A DNA stretch of 64,000 nt from Roseateles_E cavernae (GTDB lineage: Bacteria > Pseudomonadota > Gammaproteobacteria > Burkholderiales > Burkholderiaceae_C). Positions 25,195 through 33,004 of this stretch are shown here, in pieces. The DNA lies in the NCBI RefSeq assembly GCF_040187885.1, contig NZ_JBDPLH010000007.1:124001-188000 (forward strand). Reading direction: 5' to 3'. The notes beneath the pieces are model-generated. The model was not told where the DNA came from. It was given only the letters and a program-made list of their open reading frames with translations, and searched no databases. Position 1 is the stretch's first letter, and each line of letters opens with the position of its first letter. Position numbers and translations under genes: made by a program.

Positions 25195-26555
25195 GTCACC
25201 CGCTGCGGCAGGCTCAGCACAAAGCAGCTGCCGCCGCCCTCGCGGCCTTCGCAGCGCACCTCGCCGCCATGGCGCTGCGCGATCTGCTTGACCAGACTCA
25301 GGCCCAGGCCGACACCGCCGGCCAGTTCGGCATGCCCGGGCAGGCGGAAGAAGGGCTCGAAGATGCGCTCGCGCATCTCGGGTGGCACGCCCGGGCCGCG
25401 GTCGCAGACCCTCAGCTCCATGCTCGCGCCGCGCCGGCGCAGCTCCAGCAGCACCTGTTCACCGCCGTAGCGGCGCGCGTTCTCGAGCAGATTGCGCAGC
25501 GCGCGGCGCAGCAGGCGCTCCTCGCCGGGCACCTTGAAGTCCAGCGCGGCCTCGTCCGGATCGACCAGGGCGCCGGTGCGCGAGGCCTCCTCGGCCGCCA
25601 GGCCCAGCAGGTCAACGGGATCCTGCTGCAGCACCTGGGCACCGGACTCCAGCCGGCTGGCCAGCAAGACCTCCTCGACCAAGGCATCGAGCTCGCCGAT
25701 ATTGGTGTCTATCTCCTGCTGCAGCCGCGCGCGCTGCGCCGGGCTGGAGCCCTCCAGCATCGTGAACGCCATCTTCAGCCGCGCCAGCGGCGAGCGCAGC
25801 TCATGGCTGGCATTGGCCAGCAGGCTCTGGTGCGAGCGCAGCAGGGCCTCGATCTGATCGGCCGTGCGATTGAAGCTGGCGGCCAGCGCGGCCACCTCAT
25901 CGCGCCCCCCGTCCTTGACACGGTGCTGCAGATTGCCGGCGCCGAACAATTCGACACCGCGCTGCAGATTCTCCAGACGCCGGGTCAGGCGCCGCACCAC
26001 CGGATAGGCACTGACCGCCACAGCAAGGAAGAGCAGCACCAGCAGAATGACCAGAGCCTCGCCGCTGGGGCGAGGCCCGAAAGGCGCCAGCAGCCAGGGG
26101 CCCTCATCGCGCCGCGGGGGCCGCACGATGCGCTCGCCGCGCTCACCCGGTGGGCTTGGACCCACCGCGGAGCGCAGCCCGCCCCGCAACATCCACAGGC
26201 TGCGACCATCCTCCAGCGGCACCTGCAGCTGACGCACGCCGGGGTCCTTGATGCGGCGCTCGAACTGCTCCGAGGCCGCGATCCGCTCGCCCTTGGCATC
26301 GTCCAGCGCGATCGCCATGCGCAGGCGCTGACCCCAGTCGCGCAGTGCCTCGGCCTGCCGCTCGCGCGGCGCATCCGCCTCGGGCAGCGCGCCATGGATC
26401 AGCAGCGCCATCGAGCTCAGTCGCTCCATCGCGGCCGCCTCGAAGCCGCCGCGCTCCTGCTCGATCTGGCGCTGGAACAGCCAAGCCGAGCCGAAGGCGA
26501 AGGCCAGCAGCAGGACGACCAGGGTCAGATAGATGCGGAGATAGAGCGATTTCAA
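25191..26555 (-). CDS. Cpx/Rst-like sensor histidine kinase
   Basis: 454 residues. First membrane helix at about 6-25 (LRIYLTLVVLLLAFAFGSAWL), periplasmic sensor region, second helix near 168-190 (ALVILLVLLFLAVAVSAYPVV), HAMP linker, then the HisKA domain with the phospho-accepting His in ANASHELRSPLARLK and an ATPase domain with NLLENARRYG, DRGPGVPPEMRERIFEPF and GVGLGLSLVKQIAQRHGG. The start codon is TTG at 26555, 12 bp after the regulator stop, with GAGGTGG upstream. It forms one unit with the response regulator and the Spy-like gene, as in Cpx-type envelope stress systems. Confidence 0.9.
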   Translation of the reverse strand: MKSLYLRIYLTLVVLLLAFAFGSAWLFQRQIEQERGGFEAAAMERLSSMALLIHGALPEADAPRERQAEALRDWGQRLRMAIALDDAKGERIAASEQFERRIKDPGVRQLQVPLEDGRSLWMLRGGLRSAVGPSPPGERGERIVRPPRRDEGPWLLAPFGPRPSGEALVILLVLLFLAVAVSAYPVVRRLTRRLENLQRGVELFGAGNLQHRVKDGGRDEVAALAASFNRTADQIEALLRSHQSLLANASHELRSPLARLKMAFTMLEGSSPAQRARLQQEIDTNIGELDALVEEVLLASRLESGAQVLQQDPVDLLGLAAEEASRTGALVDPDEAALDFKVPGEERLLRRALRNLLENARRYGGEQVLLELRRRGASMELRVCDRGPGVPPEMRERIFEPFFRLPGHAELAGGVGLGLSLVKQIAQRHGGEVRCEGREGGGSCFVLSLPQRVT

Positions 26556-26567
26556 GAGCGGGCCACC

Positions 26568-27275
26568 TCAGCCGTCGGCGTCCTGCTTGCGCGCAAACAC
26601 ATAGCCGACACCGCGCACCGTCAGCACGCGGCGCGGGTTCTTGGCGTCGTCCTCGATCAAGGCGCGGATGCGCGAGACATGGACATCGATCGAGCGATCG
26701 AAGGCATCCAGCGGATGGCCTTTGAGCGCGTCCATGATCTGGTCGCGCGACAGCACCCGGCCGGGGCTTTGCGCCAGCACCACCAGCAGATCGAACTGAT
26801 GGCTGGTGAGGTCGCAGGGCTTGCCGTCCAGCCTTGCGACGCGCGCCGCCAGATCGATCTCGAGCCGGCCGAAGCGCAGCACATCGTCGGCCTGGCCTTC
26901 CGGTTCGGCGCGGCGCAGCAGGGCCTTGACCCGGGCCTGCAGCTCGCGCGGCTCGAAGGGCTTGGCCAGGTAGTCGTCGGCGCCCAGTTCCAGGCCGAGG
27001 ATGCGGTCCATCGGCTCGCCGCGCGCCGACAGCATCAGCACCGGCAGGCGCCGGGTGCGGGCCTCGCCGCGCAGGCTGCGACAGAAGTCCAGCCCGTCGC
27101 CATCGGGCAACATCAGGTCCAGCACCAGCAGATCCGGCAGGGCCGCCTCCAGCGCCTGCCGGCCCTGGGCCAGGCTGTGCGCGGTCTCGACCTCGAAGCC
27201 GGCGGCCGTCAGGTAGTCGCCCAGCATCGAGGTCAGGCGGGCATCGTCGTCAACAAGAAGCAGTCGGGTACTCAT
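26568..27275 (-). CDS. OmpR/CpxR-family response regulator
   Basis: 235 residues. The receiver domain has the acidic pair VDDD, phospho-acceptor Asp in PDLLVLDLMLPDGDG and Lys in AKPFEPREL. The C-terminal winged helix ends in DVHVSRIRALIEDDAKNPRR and VRGVGYVF. The start at 27275 (MSTRLLLVDDD) is preferred over the frame opening at 27356. It is paired with the kinase 12 bp downstream. A CpxR-like box lies upstream of the neighbouring spy-like gene, suggesting autoregulation of the whole unit. Confidence 0.91.
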   Translation of the reverse strand: MSTRLLLVDDDARLTSMLGDYLTAAGFEVETAHSLAQGRQALEAALPDLLVLDLMLPDGDGLDFCRSLRGEARTRRLPVLMLSARGEPMDRILGLELGADDYLAKPFEPRELQARVKALLRRAEPEGQADDVLRFGRLEIDLAARVARLDGKPCDLTSHQFDLLVVLAQSPGRVLSRDQIMDALKGHPLDAFDRSIDVHVSRIRALIEDDAKNPRRVLTVRGVGYVFARKQDADG

Positions 27276-27374
27276 GGATGGCTGGGGCTGCGCTCGGCGG
27301 TGGCTGCCCGCGCGACGCGCCGCCACCAGGCCCGTGGACATGGAGGTGTCAAGCATAAGCGAGTCTCCGGGCTC

Positions 27375-27884
27375 TTACTGCTTGGGGGACTGCTTGGGGG
27401 CGTCGGCCTTGGTCCGCTCGGCGCGGTGTTCCGCCATCCGCGCCTGGCGCTTGGCCATGCGCTCGGCCAGCTTGCCGCGCTGCTCGGGCGTCAGCACATT
27501 GGCGGCGGCCACCAGGGCCTGGCTCATGCGCTTGCTGATCTGATCGTGCAGGGCCTGGGCCTGCTGGCGCTGCGACTCCACCGCTGCGGCGTCGATGCTG
27601 GGGGCGGTCAGCAAGGCCTGACCCTGGGCATGCAGCTTACGCAGCGCGTCACGCTGCGGCTTCAGATCGGCAGCGGCGCTGCGCATGATCTGCTTGACCT
27701 CGCTGCGCTGGGCCTCGCTGGCATCGACCTGCTCCAGCATGCGCTCGACACGCGGACCACCACCCATCGCATCGTGCCCGCCATGGTGGCCGCCCACCCT
27801 GGCCTGGGCCGACAGGGCGCCCAGACTCAGCAGCGCCGCCAGCGCGGACAGGGTCAGAATCGACTTGGAATTGAACTTGGACAT
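27375..27884 (-). CDS. Spy/CpxP-family periplasmic protein
   Basis: 169 residues. Signal peptide (SKSILTLSALAALLSLGALSAQA), then a short His/Gly-rich segment (GGHHGGHDAMGGG) that may bind metal, and a long helical, basic and Gln-rich body. One clear LTxxQ motif is seen (LTPEQRGKL), and a degenerate counterpart (DASEAQRSEV). Spy and CpxP are antiparallel helical dimers that bind misfolded proteins, and CpxP restrains the CpxA kinase. The start at 27884 is chosen because GGAGA lies 6 nt upstream. It is the first gene before the regulator (99 bp gap) and kinase. Confidence 0.85.
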   Translation of the reverse strand: MSKFNSKSILTLSALAALLSLGALSAQARVGGHHGGHDAMGGGPRVERMLEQVDASEAQRSEVKQIMRSAAADLKPQRDALRKLHAQGQALLTAPSIDAAAVESQRQQAQALHDQISKRMSQALVAAANVLTPEQRGKLAERMAKRQARMAEHRAERTKADAPKQSPKQ

Positions 27885-27955
27885 CAGGGTCTCCATCAGT
27901 CAGTAGGGGGTGACTGAATCTTGAAACCGCGACGTAAGGCCCGCATTCAGGCCAT

Positions 27956-27970
27956 GTAAAGATCTGTGAA
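27956..27970. promoter_or_regulatory. CpxR-like binding box upstream of the spy-like gene
   Basis: GTAAA-N5-GTGAA on the plus strand, one mismatch from the known CpxR consensus GTAAA-N4-8-GTAAA. It lies about 72-86 bp upstream of the spy-like start. A further GTAAG at 27934-27938 is 22 bp (about two helical turns) away. Confidence 0.5.
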
Positions 27971-27990
27971 ACAAGGCCCGCAGGCCTTGT
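27971..27990 (-). terminator. Probable terminator of ettA
   Basis: Perfect 8-bp stem ACAAGGCC/GGCCTTGT with a 4-nt loop, just after the ettA stop. On the minus strand it is followed by a short, interrupted T run (TTCAC follows), so termination may be partial. Confidence 0.5.
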
Positions 27991-27996
27991 CGAGGA

Positions 27997-29661
27997 TCAC
28001 TTGATCGGCTTGAAGCGCATGCGCTTCGGACGCGCGCCCTCTTCGCCCAGGCGCTTCTTCTTGTCGGCCTCGTACTCGTGGAAGTTGCCGTCGAAGAAGA
28101 ACCACTGCGAATCGCCTTCGCAGGCCAGGATGTGGGTGCAGATGCGGTCCAGGAACCAGCGGTCATGGGAGATCACCATGGCCGAGCCGGCGAACTCCAG
28201 CAGCGCCTCTTCCAGCGCGCGTAGGGTTTCGACGTCCAGGTCGTTGGACGGTTCATCGAGCATCAGCACATTGCCGCCCTGGGCCAGGGTCTTGGCCAGG
28301 TGCAGGCGGCCGCGCTCACCGCCGGAGAGCTGGCCGACCATCTTCTGCTGGTCGTTGCCCTTGAAGTTGAAGCGGCCCAGATAGGCGCGGCTGGGCATCA
28401 CGAACTTGCCAACCGTGATGTTGTCCAGACCGCCGGAAACGTCCTGCCAGACGGTCTTGTCGGCATCCAGGCTTTGGCGGCTCTGGTCGACAAAAGCCAT
28501 GCGCGCAGTCTTGCCGATCTTGACCGTGCCGCTGTCCGGCGTCTCGGTGCCCTGCAGCATGCGGAACAGGGTCGACTTGCCGGCGCCGTTCGGGCCGATG
28601 ATGCCGACGATGGCGCCGGCCGGCACCTTGAAGCTCAGGTTGTCGATCAGCACGCGGTCGCCAAAACTCTTGCTGACGTTCTCGAACTCGATCACCTCAT
28701 TGCCCAGGCGCTCGGCCACCGGAATGAAGATCTCGTTGGTGACATTGCGCTGCTGGTATTCGACGTCCGACAGCTCCTCGAAACGGGCCAGACGCGCCTT
28801 GCTCTTGGCCTGACGGCCCTTGGCGTTCGAGCGCACCCACTTCAGCTCTTCCTTCATCGCCTTCATGCGGGCGTCTTCGGACTTCTGCTCGGTCTCCAGG
28901 CGCTTTTCCTTCTGGTCCAGCCAGTCGGAGTAGTTGCCCTTCCAGGGGATGCCATGGCCGCGGTCCAGCTCCAGGATCCACTCGGCGGCGTTGTCCAGGA
29001 AGTAGCGATCGTGGGTGATGGCCACCACGGTGCCGGGGAAGCGCTGCAGGAACTGCTCCAGCCACTCGACCGATTCGGCGTCCAGGTGGTTGGTCGGCTC
29101 ATCCAGCAGCAGCATGTCGGGCTTGGACAGCAGCAGGCGGCACAGCGCGACGCGGCGCTTCTCGCCGCCCGACAGCACGCCGATCTGGGCATCCCAGGGC
29201 GGCAGGTTCAGTGCATCGGCGGCCAGTTCCAGCTGCAGATCGGTGTTCTCGGAGCCGGCAGCGGCAATGATGGATTCGAGCTCGCCCTGCTCGGCGGCCA
29301 GCGCGTCGAAGTCGGCGTCCGGCTCGGCGTAAGCGGCATAGACCTCGTCCAGGCGCTTCTTCGCGGCCAGCACGCCGCCAATGCCCTCCTCCACCGCTTC
29401 GCGCACGGTCTGGTCCGGGTTCAGCTTGGGTTCCTGCTCCAGATAGCCGATCTTGATGCCCGGCATCGCGATGGCCTCGCCTTCGTACTCCTTGTCGACG
29501 CCGGCCATGATCTTCAGGATGGTCGACTTGCCCGAGCCGTTGACGCCCAGCACGCCGATCTTGGCGCCCGGGAAGAAGGACAGCGAGATGTCCTTCAGGA
29601 TGTGGCGTTTGGGGGGAACCGTCTTGTTGACGCGGTTCATTGAAAAGACGTACTGAGCCAT
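27997..29661 (-). CDS. ettA: Energy-dependent translational throttle protein EttA (ABC-F)
   Basis: 554 residues, exactly in the EttA range. It has two ABC ATPase domains and no membrane part. The first has Walker A GVNGSGKS, signature LSGGEKRR and Walker B LLLDEPTNHLD. The second has GPNGAGKS, LSGGERGR and LMLDEPSNDLD. Between them lies the charged P-site tRNA interaction linker (ETEQKSEDARMKAMKEELKW in part), and the arm insertion is in domain 1. EttA binds the ribosomal E site and gates the first peptide bond according to ADP/ATP. The first residues MAQYVFSMNRVNK are typical. Its leader contains a terminator-like hairpin (29689-29709). Divergent from rhlE. Confidence 0.95.
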   Translation of the reverse strand: MAQYVFSMNRVNKTVPPKRHILKDISLSFFPGAKIGVLGVNGSGKSTILKIMAGVDKEYEGEAIAMPGIKIGYLEQEPKLNPDQTVREAVEEGIGGVLAAKKRLDEVYAAYAEPDADFDALAAEQGELESIIAAAGSENTDLQLELAADALNLPPWDAQIGVLSGGEKRRVALCRLLLSKPDMLLLDEPTNHLDAESVEWLEQFLQRFPGTVVAITHDRYFLDNAAEWILELDRGHGIPWKGNYSDWLDQKEKRLETEQKSEDARMKAMKEELKWVRSNAKGRQAKSKARLARFEELSDVEYQQRNVTNEIFIPVAERLGNEVIEFENVSKSFGDRVLIDNLSFKVPAGAIVGIIGPNGAGKSTLFRMLQGTETPDSGTVKIGKTARMAFVDQSRQSLDADKTVWQDVSGGLDNITVGKFVMPSRAYLGRFNFKGNDQQKMVGQLSGGERGRLHLAKTLAQGGNVLMLDEPSNDLDVETLRALEEALLEFAGSAMVISHDRWFLDRICTHILACEGDSQWFFFDGNFHEYEADKKKRLGEEGARPKRMRFKPIK

Positions 29662-29688
29662 GCTGGGTCCTGAGAGGCTTAAAAATCT

Positions 29689-29709
29689 GCAGGCCCGTCA
29701 AGGGCCTGC
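29689..29709 (-). promoter_or_regulatory. Terminator-like hairpin in the ettA leader (possible attenuator)
   Basis: On the minus strand an 8-bp perfect stem GCAGGCCC/GGGCCTGC with a 5-nt loop is followed by AGATTTTT, 28 bp before the ettA start. No minus-strand gene lies between this hairpin and the rhlE promoter region, so it cannot terminate another gene in that interval; it must sit within the ettA 5' leader if the promoter is upstream. Confidence 0.5.
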
Positions 29710-29825
29710 TGAGTCTTGCAAGAGCCGGTCGGATCGACACGGCCGAAGCCGCTATTGTCGCTGCTTTATGCACACCTCATCCAGGCTTTGCCGCCGCCAA
29801 CCCCGGCAGCCGCCGGCCCGGCCGC

Positions 29826-29831
29826 TATAAT
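29826..29831 (+). promoter_or_regulatory. Perfect -10 hexamer of a probable rhlE promoter
   Basis: TATAAT, with a predicted transcription start near 29838, immediately before the hairpin at 29839. The -35 region at the right distance is GC-rich and poor, and there is no extended -10 TG. The call therefore rests on the perfect hexamer in a very GC-rich region. Confidence 0.42.
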
Positions 29832-29838
29832 CGAGCCC

Positions 29839-29878
29839 AACGCTGCGCATCACAGTCTTTGCGCGGCGTTATTTTTTT
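29839..29878 (+). terminator. Intrinsic terminator in the rhlE 5' leader (attenuator or end of a very short RNA)
   Basis: An 11-bp stem with one G-T wobble, AACGCTGCGCA (29839-29849) and TGCGCGGCGTT (29860-29870), has a 10-nt loop and is followed by A and seven T. There is no plus-strand gene upstream in the 177 bp back to the divergent ettA start. It therefore acts on transcripts starting at the TATAAT just before it, or on antisense read-through. Confidence 0.72.
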
Positions 29879-29897
29879 GAGCTCAAGCACGCTCCTT

Positions 29898-29939
29898 GCA
29901 TGACCCGAAGACTGGCGCCCCCTGAAGGCGCGGTCATGC
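29898..29939 (+). promoter_or_regulatory. Second, bulged stem-loop in the rhlE leader
   Basis: Outer 8-bp stem GCATGACC (29898-29905)/GGTCATGC (29932-29939) and inner 5-bp stem GCGCC (29915-29919)/GGCGC (29927-29931), with a 7-nt loop. A 9-nt bulge lies on the 5' side. It ends 30 nt before the favoured rhlE start and 12 nt before a possible GTG start. Confidence 0.55.
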
Positions 29940-29969
29940 TCACAGGGCACCGTGCACACATTGCAGTCG

Positions 29970-31478
29970 ATGACATTTGATTCCCTGGGCCTGGCCGCCC
30001 CCCTGTTGAAGGCCATTGCCGACGCCGGCTATACCTCCCCCACCCCGATCCAAGCGCAGGCCATTCCGGCCGTCCTCCAGGGCGGCGACCTGCTCGCCGG
30101 CGCCCAGACCGGCACCGGCAAGACCGCCGGTTTCACCCTGCCGCTGCTGCACCGCCTGTCGACGGGCGCGCCGGCCACCAACAAGCGCGGCAAGCCGGCC
30201 ATCCGCGCGCTGGTGCTGACCCCGACCCGCGAACTCGCGGCCCAGGTCGAGGAAAGCGTGCAGACCTATGGCAAGTACCTGCCGCTGAAGAGCATGGTGA
30301 TGTTCGGCGGCGTTGGCATGCAGCCGCAGATCAACCGCCTGCGCGACGGCGTCGACATCCTGGTGGCCACCCCCGGCCGCCTGCTCGACCACGCCCAGCA
30401 AGGCACGCTGGACCTGAGCCAGGTGCAGATCCTGGTGCTGGACGAGGCCGACCGCATGCTGGACATGGGCTTCGTCCATGACATCAAGAAGGTGCTGGCC
30501 CTGCTGCCGGCCAAGAAGCAGAGCCTGCTGTTCTCGGCCACCTTCAGCGACGACATCAAGAACCTCGCCGACCGCCTGCTGAACCAGCCGGCGCTGATCG
30601 AGGTGGCGCGCCGCAACCAGACCAATGAGTCGATTGCACAAAAGGTCCACCCGGTGGGCCGCGAGCGCAAGAAGGAACTGCTGGCCCATCTGATCAAGCA
30701 GGGCGACTGGGACCAGGTGCTGGTCTTCACCCGCATGAAGCATGGCGCCAACCGCCTGACCGACTATCTGAACGACCAGGGCATCAGCGCGATGGCCATC
30801 CACGGCAACAAGAGCCAGGGTGCCCGCACCAAGGCGCTGGCCGAGTTCAAGACCGGCGATCTGCAGGTGCTGGTGGCCACCGATATCGCGGCGCGCGGCA
30901 TCGACATCGATCAGCTGCCCCATGTGATCAATTTCGAGCTGCCCAATGTCCCCGAGGACTATGTGCACCGCATCGGCCGCACCGGCCGCGCCGGTGCCCA
31001 GGGCGAGGCGATCTCGCTGGTCTGCGTCGACGAGAACGGCTTCCTGAAGGAGATCGAGAAGCTGATCAAGCGCGAGATCCCGAAGGAAATCATCCCCGGC
31101 TTCGCGCCCGATCCGAGCGAGCGCCCCGAACCCATCGTGCTGGGCCGCATGGTGCTCAACACCAATGGCAGCCGCTCCGGCGGCGGTCGCGGCGGCAACT
31201 CGCGTGGTGGCGGCGGCGCTGGCCGTTCGGCCCCTCGTGGCGGTCAGCGTGACGGCGCCCGCGACGGCGCACCGCGCAGCGCAGCCCCGCGTGATGGTGC
31301 ACCGCGTGGCTCGGCCCCGCGTGAGGGCGCACCGCGTGGCGCCGCCCCCCAAGGCCAGCGCCCCTCGGGCAATGGCGGCGGCGCTCGCCCCGCTGCGGCC
31401 AAGCCGGCCGGCTCGCGTCCCGCAGGTGGCGGCGGCCGCAACCCGGGCGGCGCACGCCTGACCCAGACCAAGCGCTGA
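29970..31478 (+). CDS. rhlE: DEAD-box RNA helicase RhlE
   Basis: 502 residues. All helicase motifs are present: Q motif GYTSPTPIQ, motif I AQTGTGKT, Ia PTRELA, Ib TPGRLL, II DEAD, III SATF, V ATDIAARGIDID and VI HRIGRTGRAG. The core ends near residue 370. The last 130 residues are a basic Gly/Arg-rich disordered tail with repeated APRDGAPR-like units. RhlE unwinds short RNA duplexes and helps ribosome maturation, RNA decay and growth in the cold. The ATG at 29970 (MTFDSLGL) is favoured by homology; an in-frame GTG at 29952 is possible. It is preceded by an unusual two-hairpin leader. Confidence 0.93.
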   Translation: MTFDSLGLAAPLLKAIADAGYTSPTPIQAQAIPAVLQGGDLLAGAQTGTGKTAGFTLPLLHRLSTGAPATNKRGKPAIRALVLTPTRELAAQVEESVQTYGKYLPLKSMVMFGGVGMQPQINRLRDGVDILVATPGRLLDHAQQGTLDLSQVQILVLDEADRMLDMGFVHDIKKVLALLPAKKQSLLFSATFSDDIKNLADRLLNQPALIEVARRNQTNESIAQKVHPVGRERKKELLAHLIKQGDWDQVLVFTRMKHGANRLTDYLNDQGISAMAIHGNKSQGARTKALAEFKTGDLQVLVATDIAARGIDIDQLPHVINFELPNVPEDYVHRIGRTGRAGAQGEAISLVCVDENGFLKEIEKLIKREIPKEIIPGFAPDPSERPEPIVLGRMVLNTNGSRSGGGRGGNSRGGGGAGRSAPRGGQRDGARDGAPRSAAPRDGAPRGSAPREGAPRGAAPQGQRPSGNGGGARPAAAKPAGSRPAGGGGRNPGGARLTQTKR

Positions 31479-31497
31479 GCCCCGGCTCAGGCCCGAC

Positions 31498-31527
31498 AAA
31501 GCCCGGCTCAAGCGCCGGGCTTTTTTT
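31498..31527 (+). terminator. Rho-independent terminator of rhlE
   Basis: 10-bp stem AAAGCCCGGC/GCCGGGCTTT with a 6-nt loop and seven T (31521-31527), 20 bp after the rhlE stop. Confidence 0.93.
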
Positions 31528-31608
31528 CGTCCCGACACTTGAGATGCATCAAGATGGCCCGACCCTGCCGGTGCTGGAATCGCCCCGGACAGACCCAGAT
31601 CGGGAGAC

Positions 31609-32973
31609 ATGATGAAGCTGACCTTCCTCGGCGCGGCCGACGCCGTCACCGGCTCACGCCATCTGCTGGACATCGGCGAGCAGCGCCTGCTGCTCGATTG
31701 CGGCTTGTTCCAGGGCTACAAGACCCTACGCGAGCGCAACTGGGCGGGCTTCGGCGTCGCGCCGCACAGCGTCGACGCGGTGCTGCTCTCGCATGCCCAT
31801 CTGGACCACAGTGGCTATATACCGGCCCTGGTGCGCCAGGGCTTCAAGGGCCAGATCTTCTCGACCGGCGCGACCCGCGATCTCTGCGAGGTGCTGCTGC
31901 TGGACAGCGCCAAGCTGCAGGAAGAGGACGCGCGCCGCGCCAACCGCTTCCACACCTCGCGCCACGAGACCGCGCTGCCGCTCTACACCGCCGCCAACAC
32001 CAAGAAGGCGCTGGCTCATTTTGTCGGTCTGCCGCGCGACGGCCGGCTGCGCCTGGGCGCCGCCGAGATCCGCTTCACGCCGGTGGGACATCTGCTGGGA
32101 GCCTCGGCCATCAGCGTCACGGCCGCCGGTCAGACCCTGGTGTTCTCCGGCGATCTGGGGCGCAGCAACGATCTGCTGATGCCGCCGCCGCAGACCGTCG
32201 AGCAGGCCGATGTGCTGCTGGTCGAGTCGACCTATGGCAACCGCGTCCACCCGCCCGAGGATGTGCAGGCCCGGCTGGCGCAGATCATCCGCAGCACGCT
32301 CAAGCGTGGCGGCAGCGTGCTGCTGCCCAGCTTCGCGGTCGGCCGCGCCCAGGCCCTGCTGCTGGTGCTGCAGCGCCTGCGCGCCGCCGGCGAGCTGCCC
32401 CATGACATCCCCATCCTGCTGGACAGCCCGATGGCCACGCTGGCCACCGACATCATCGTCAAGCACGCCAAGCTGCTGCGCATCGGCCTGCGCGAGGCGG
32501 CGCGGCTGTGCGAGGGCGTGAGCCTGATCGCCAAGCCGGCCGACTCGCTGAAGGCCGCCACCCGCGCCATCACGCGGCCGGCCATCATCATCTCGGCCAG
32601 CGGCATGGCCACCGGCGGGCGGGTGCTGAACTACATCGAGACCCTGGCACCGGGCGCACGCCACCACATCGTCTTCCCCGGCTTCCAGGTCGGCGGCAGC
32701 CGTGGCGCCAAGATGGTGGGCGGCGCGCGCGAGATCAAGCTGCACGGCGCTTTCGTGCCGGTCAATGCCGAGGTCAGCCATCTGGAGGGCTTCTCCGGCC
32801 ATGCCGATGCCGAGGGGCTGATGGCCTGGCTGCGCGGCTTCAAGACGCCGCCGCGCCAGACCTTTGTCGTGCACGGCGAGCCCGAGGCCAGCGACGCCTT
32901 GCGCAGCCGCATCCAGGACGAGCTGGGCTGGCGCGTGCGCGTGCCCCAGCACGGGGAGACGGTCACGCTCTGA
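31609..32973 (+). CDS. Metallo-beta-lactamase RNA-processing nuclease (beta-CASP, CPSF73-like)
   Basis: 454 residues. Zinc motifs: LSHAHLDHSGYIP, then His in PVGHLLGASA and Asp in VFSGDLG. A beta-CASP insert follows (VESTYGNR, PSFAVGRAQALLLVLQRL, ISASGMATGGRVLNYIE). The C-terminal RNA-metabolising (RMMBL) motif is LEGFSGHADAEGLMAWL. Bacterial members are exo- or endoribonucleases of the YsxC/TTHA0252 type. The start is 31609 or the adjacent ATG at 31612; GGGAG precedes both. It lies between two RNA-related genes, rhlE and mnmC. RNA as substrate is inferred from the family. Confidence 0.88.
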   Translation: MMKLTFLGAADAVTGSRHLLDIGEQRLLLDCGLFQGYKTLRERNWAGFGVAPHSVDAVLLSHAHLDHSGYIPALVRQGFKGQIFSTGATRDLCEVLLLDSAKLQEEDARRANRFHTSRHETALPLYTAANTKKALAHFVGLPRDGRLRLGAAEIRFTPVGHLLGASAISVTAAGQTLVFSGDLGRSNDLLMPPPQTVEQADVLLVESTYGNRVHPPEDVQARLAQIIRSTLKRGGSVLLPSFAVGRAQALLLVLQRLRAAGELPHDIPILLDSPMATLATDIIVKHAKLLRIGLREAARLCEGVSLIAKPADSLKAATRAITRPAIIISASGMATGGRVLNYIETLAPGARHHIVFPGFQVGGSRGAKMVGGAREIKLHGAFVPVNAEVSHLEGFSGHADAEGLMAWLRGFKTPPRQTFVVHGEPEASDALRSRIQDELGWRVRVPQHGETVTL

Positions 32974-33004
32974 GCCGGCGCTGGGGCATACTCGCGGCCC
33001 GCGC

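Noticed and set aside
31250..31345. Repeats in rhlE as a CRISPR array
   Set aside because: The units are imperfect, contiguous and in frame, with no spacers; they encode the protein tail.
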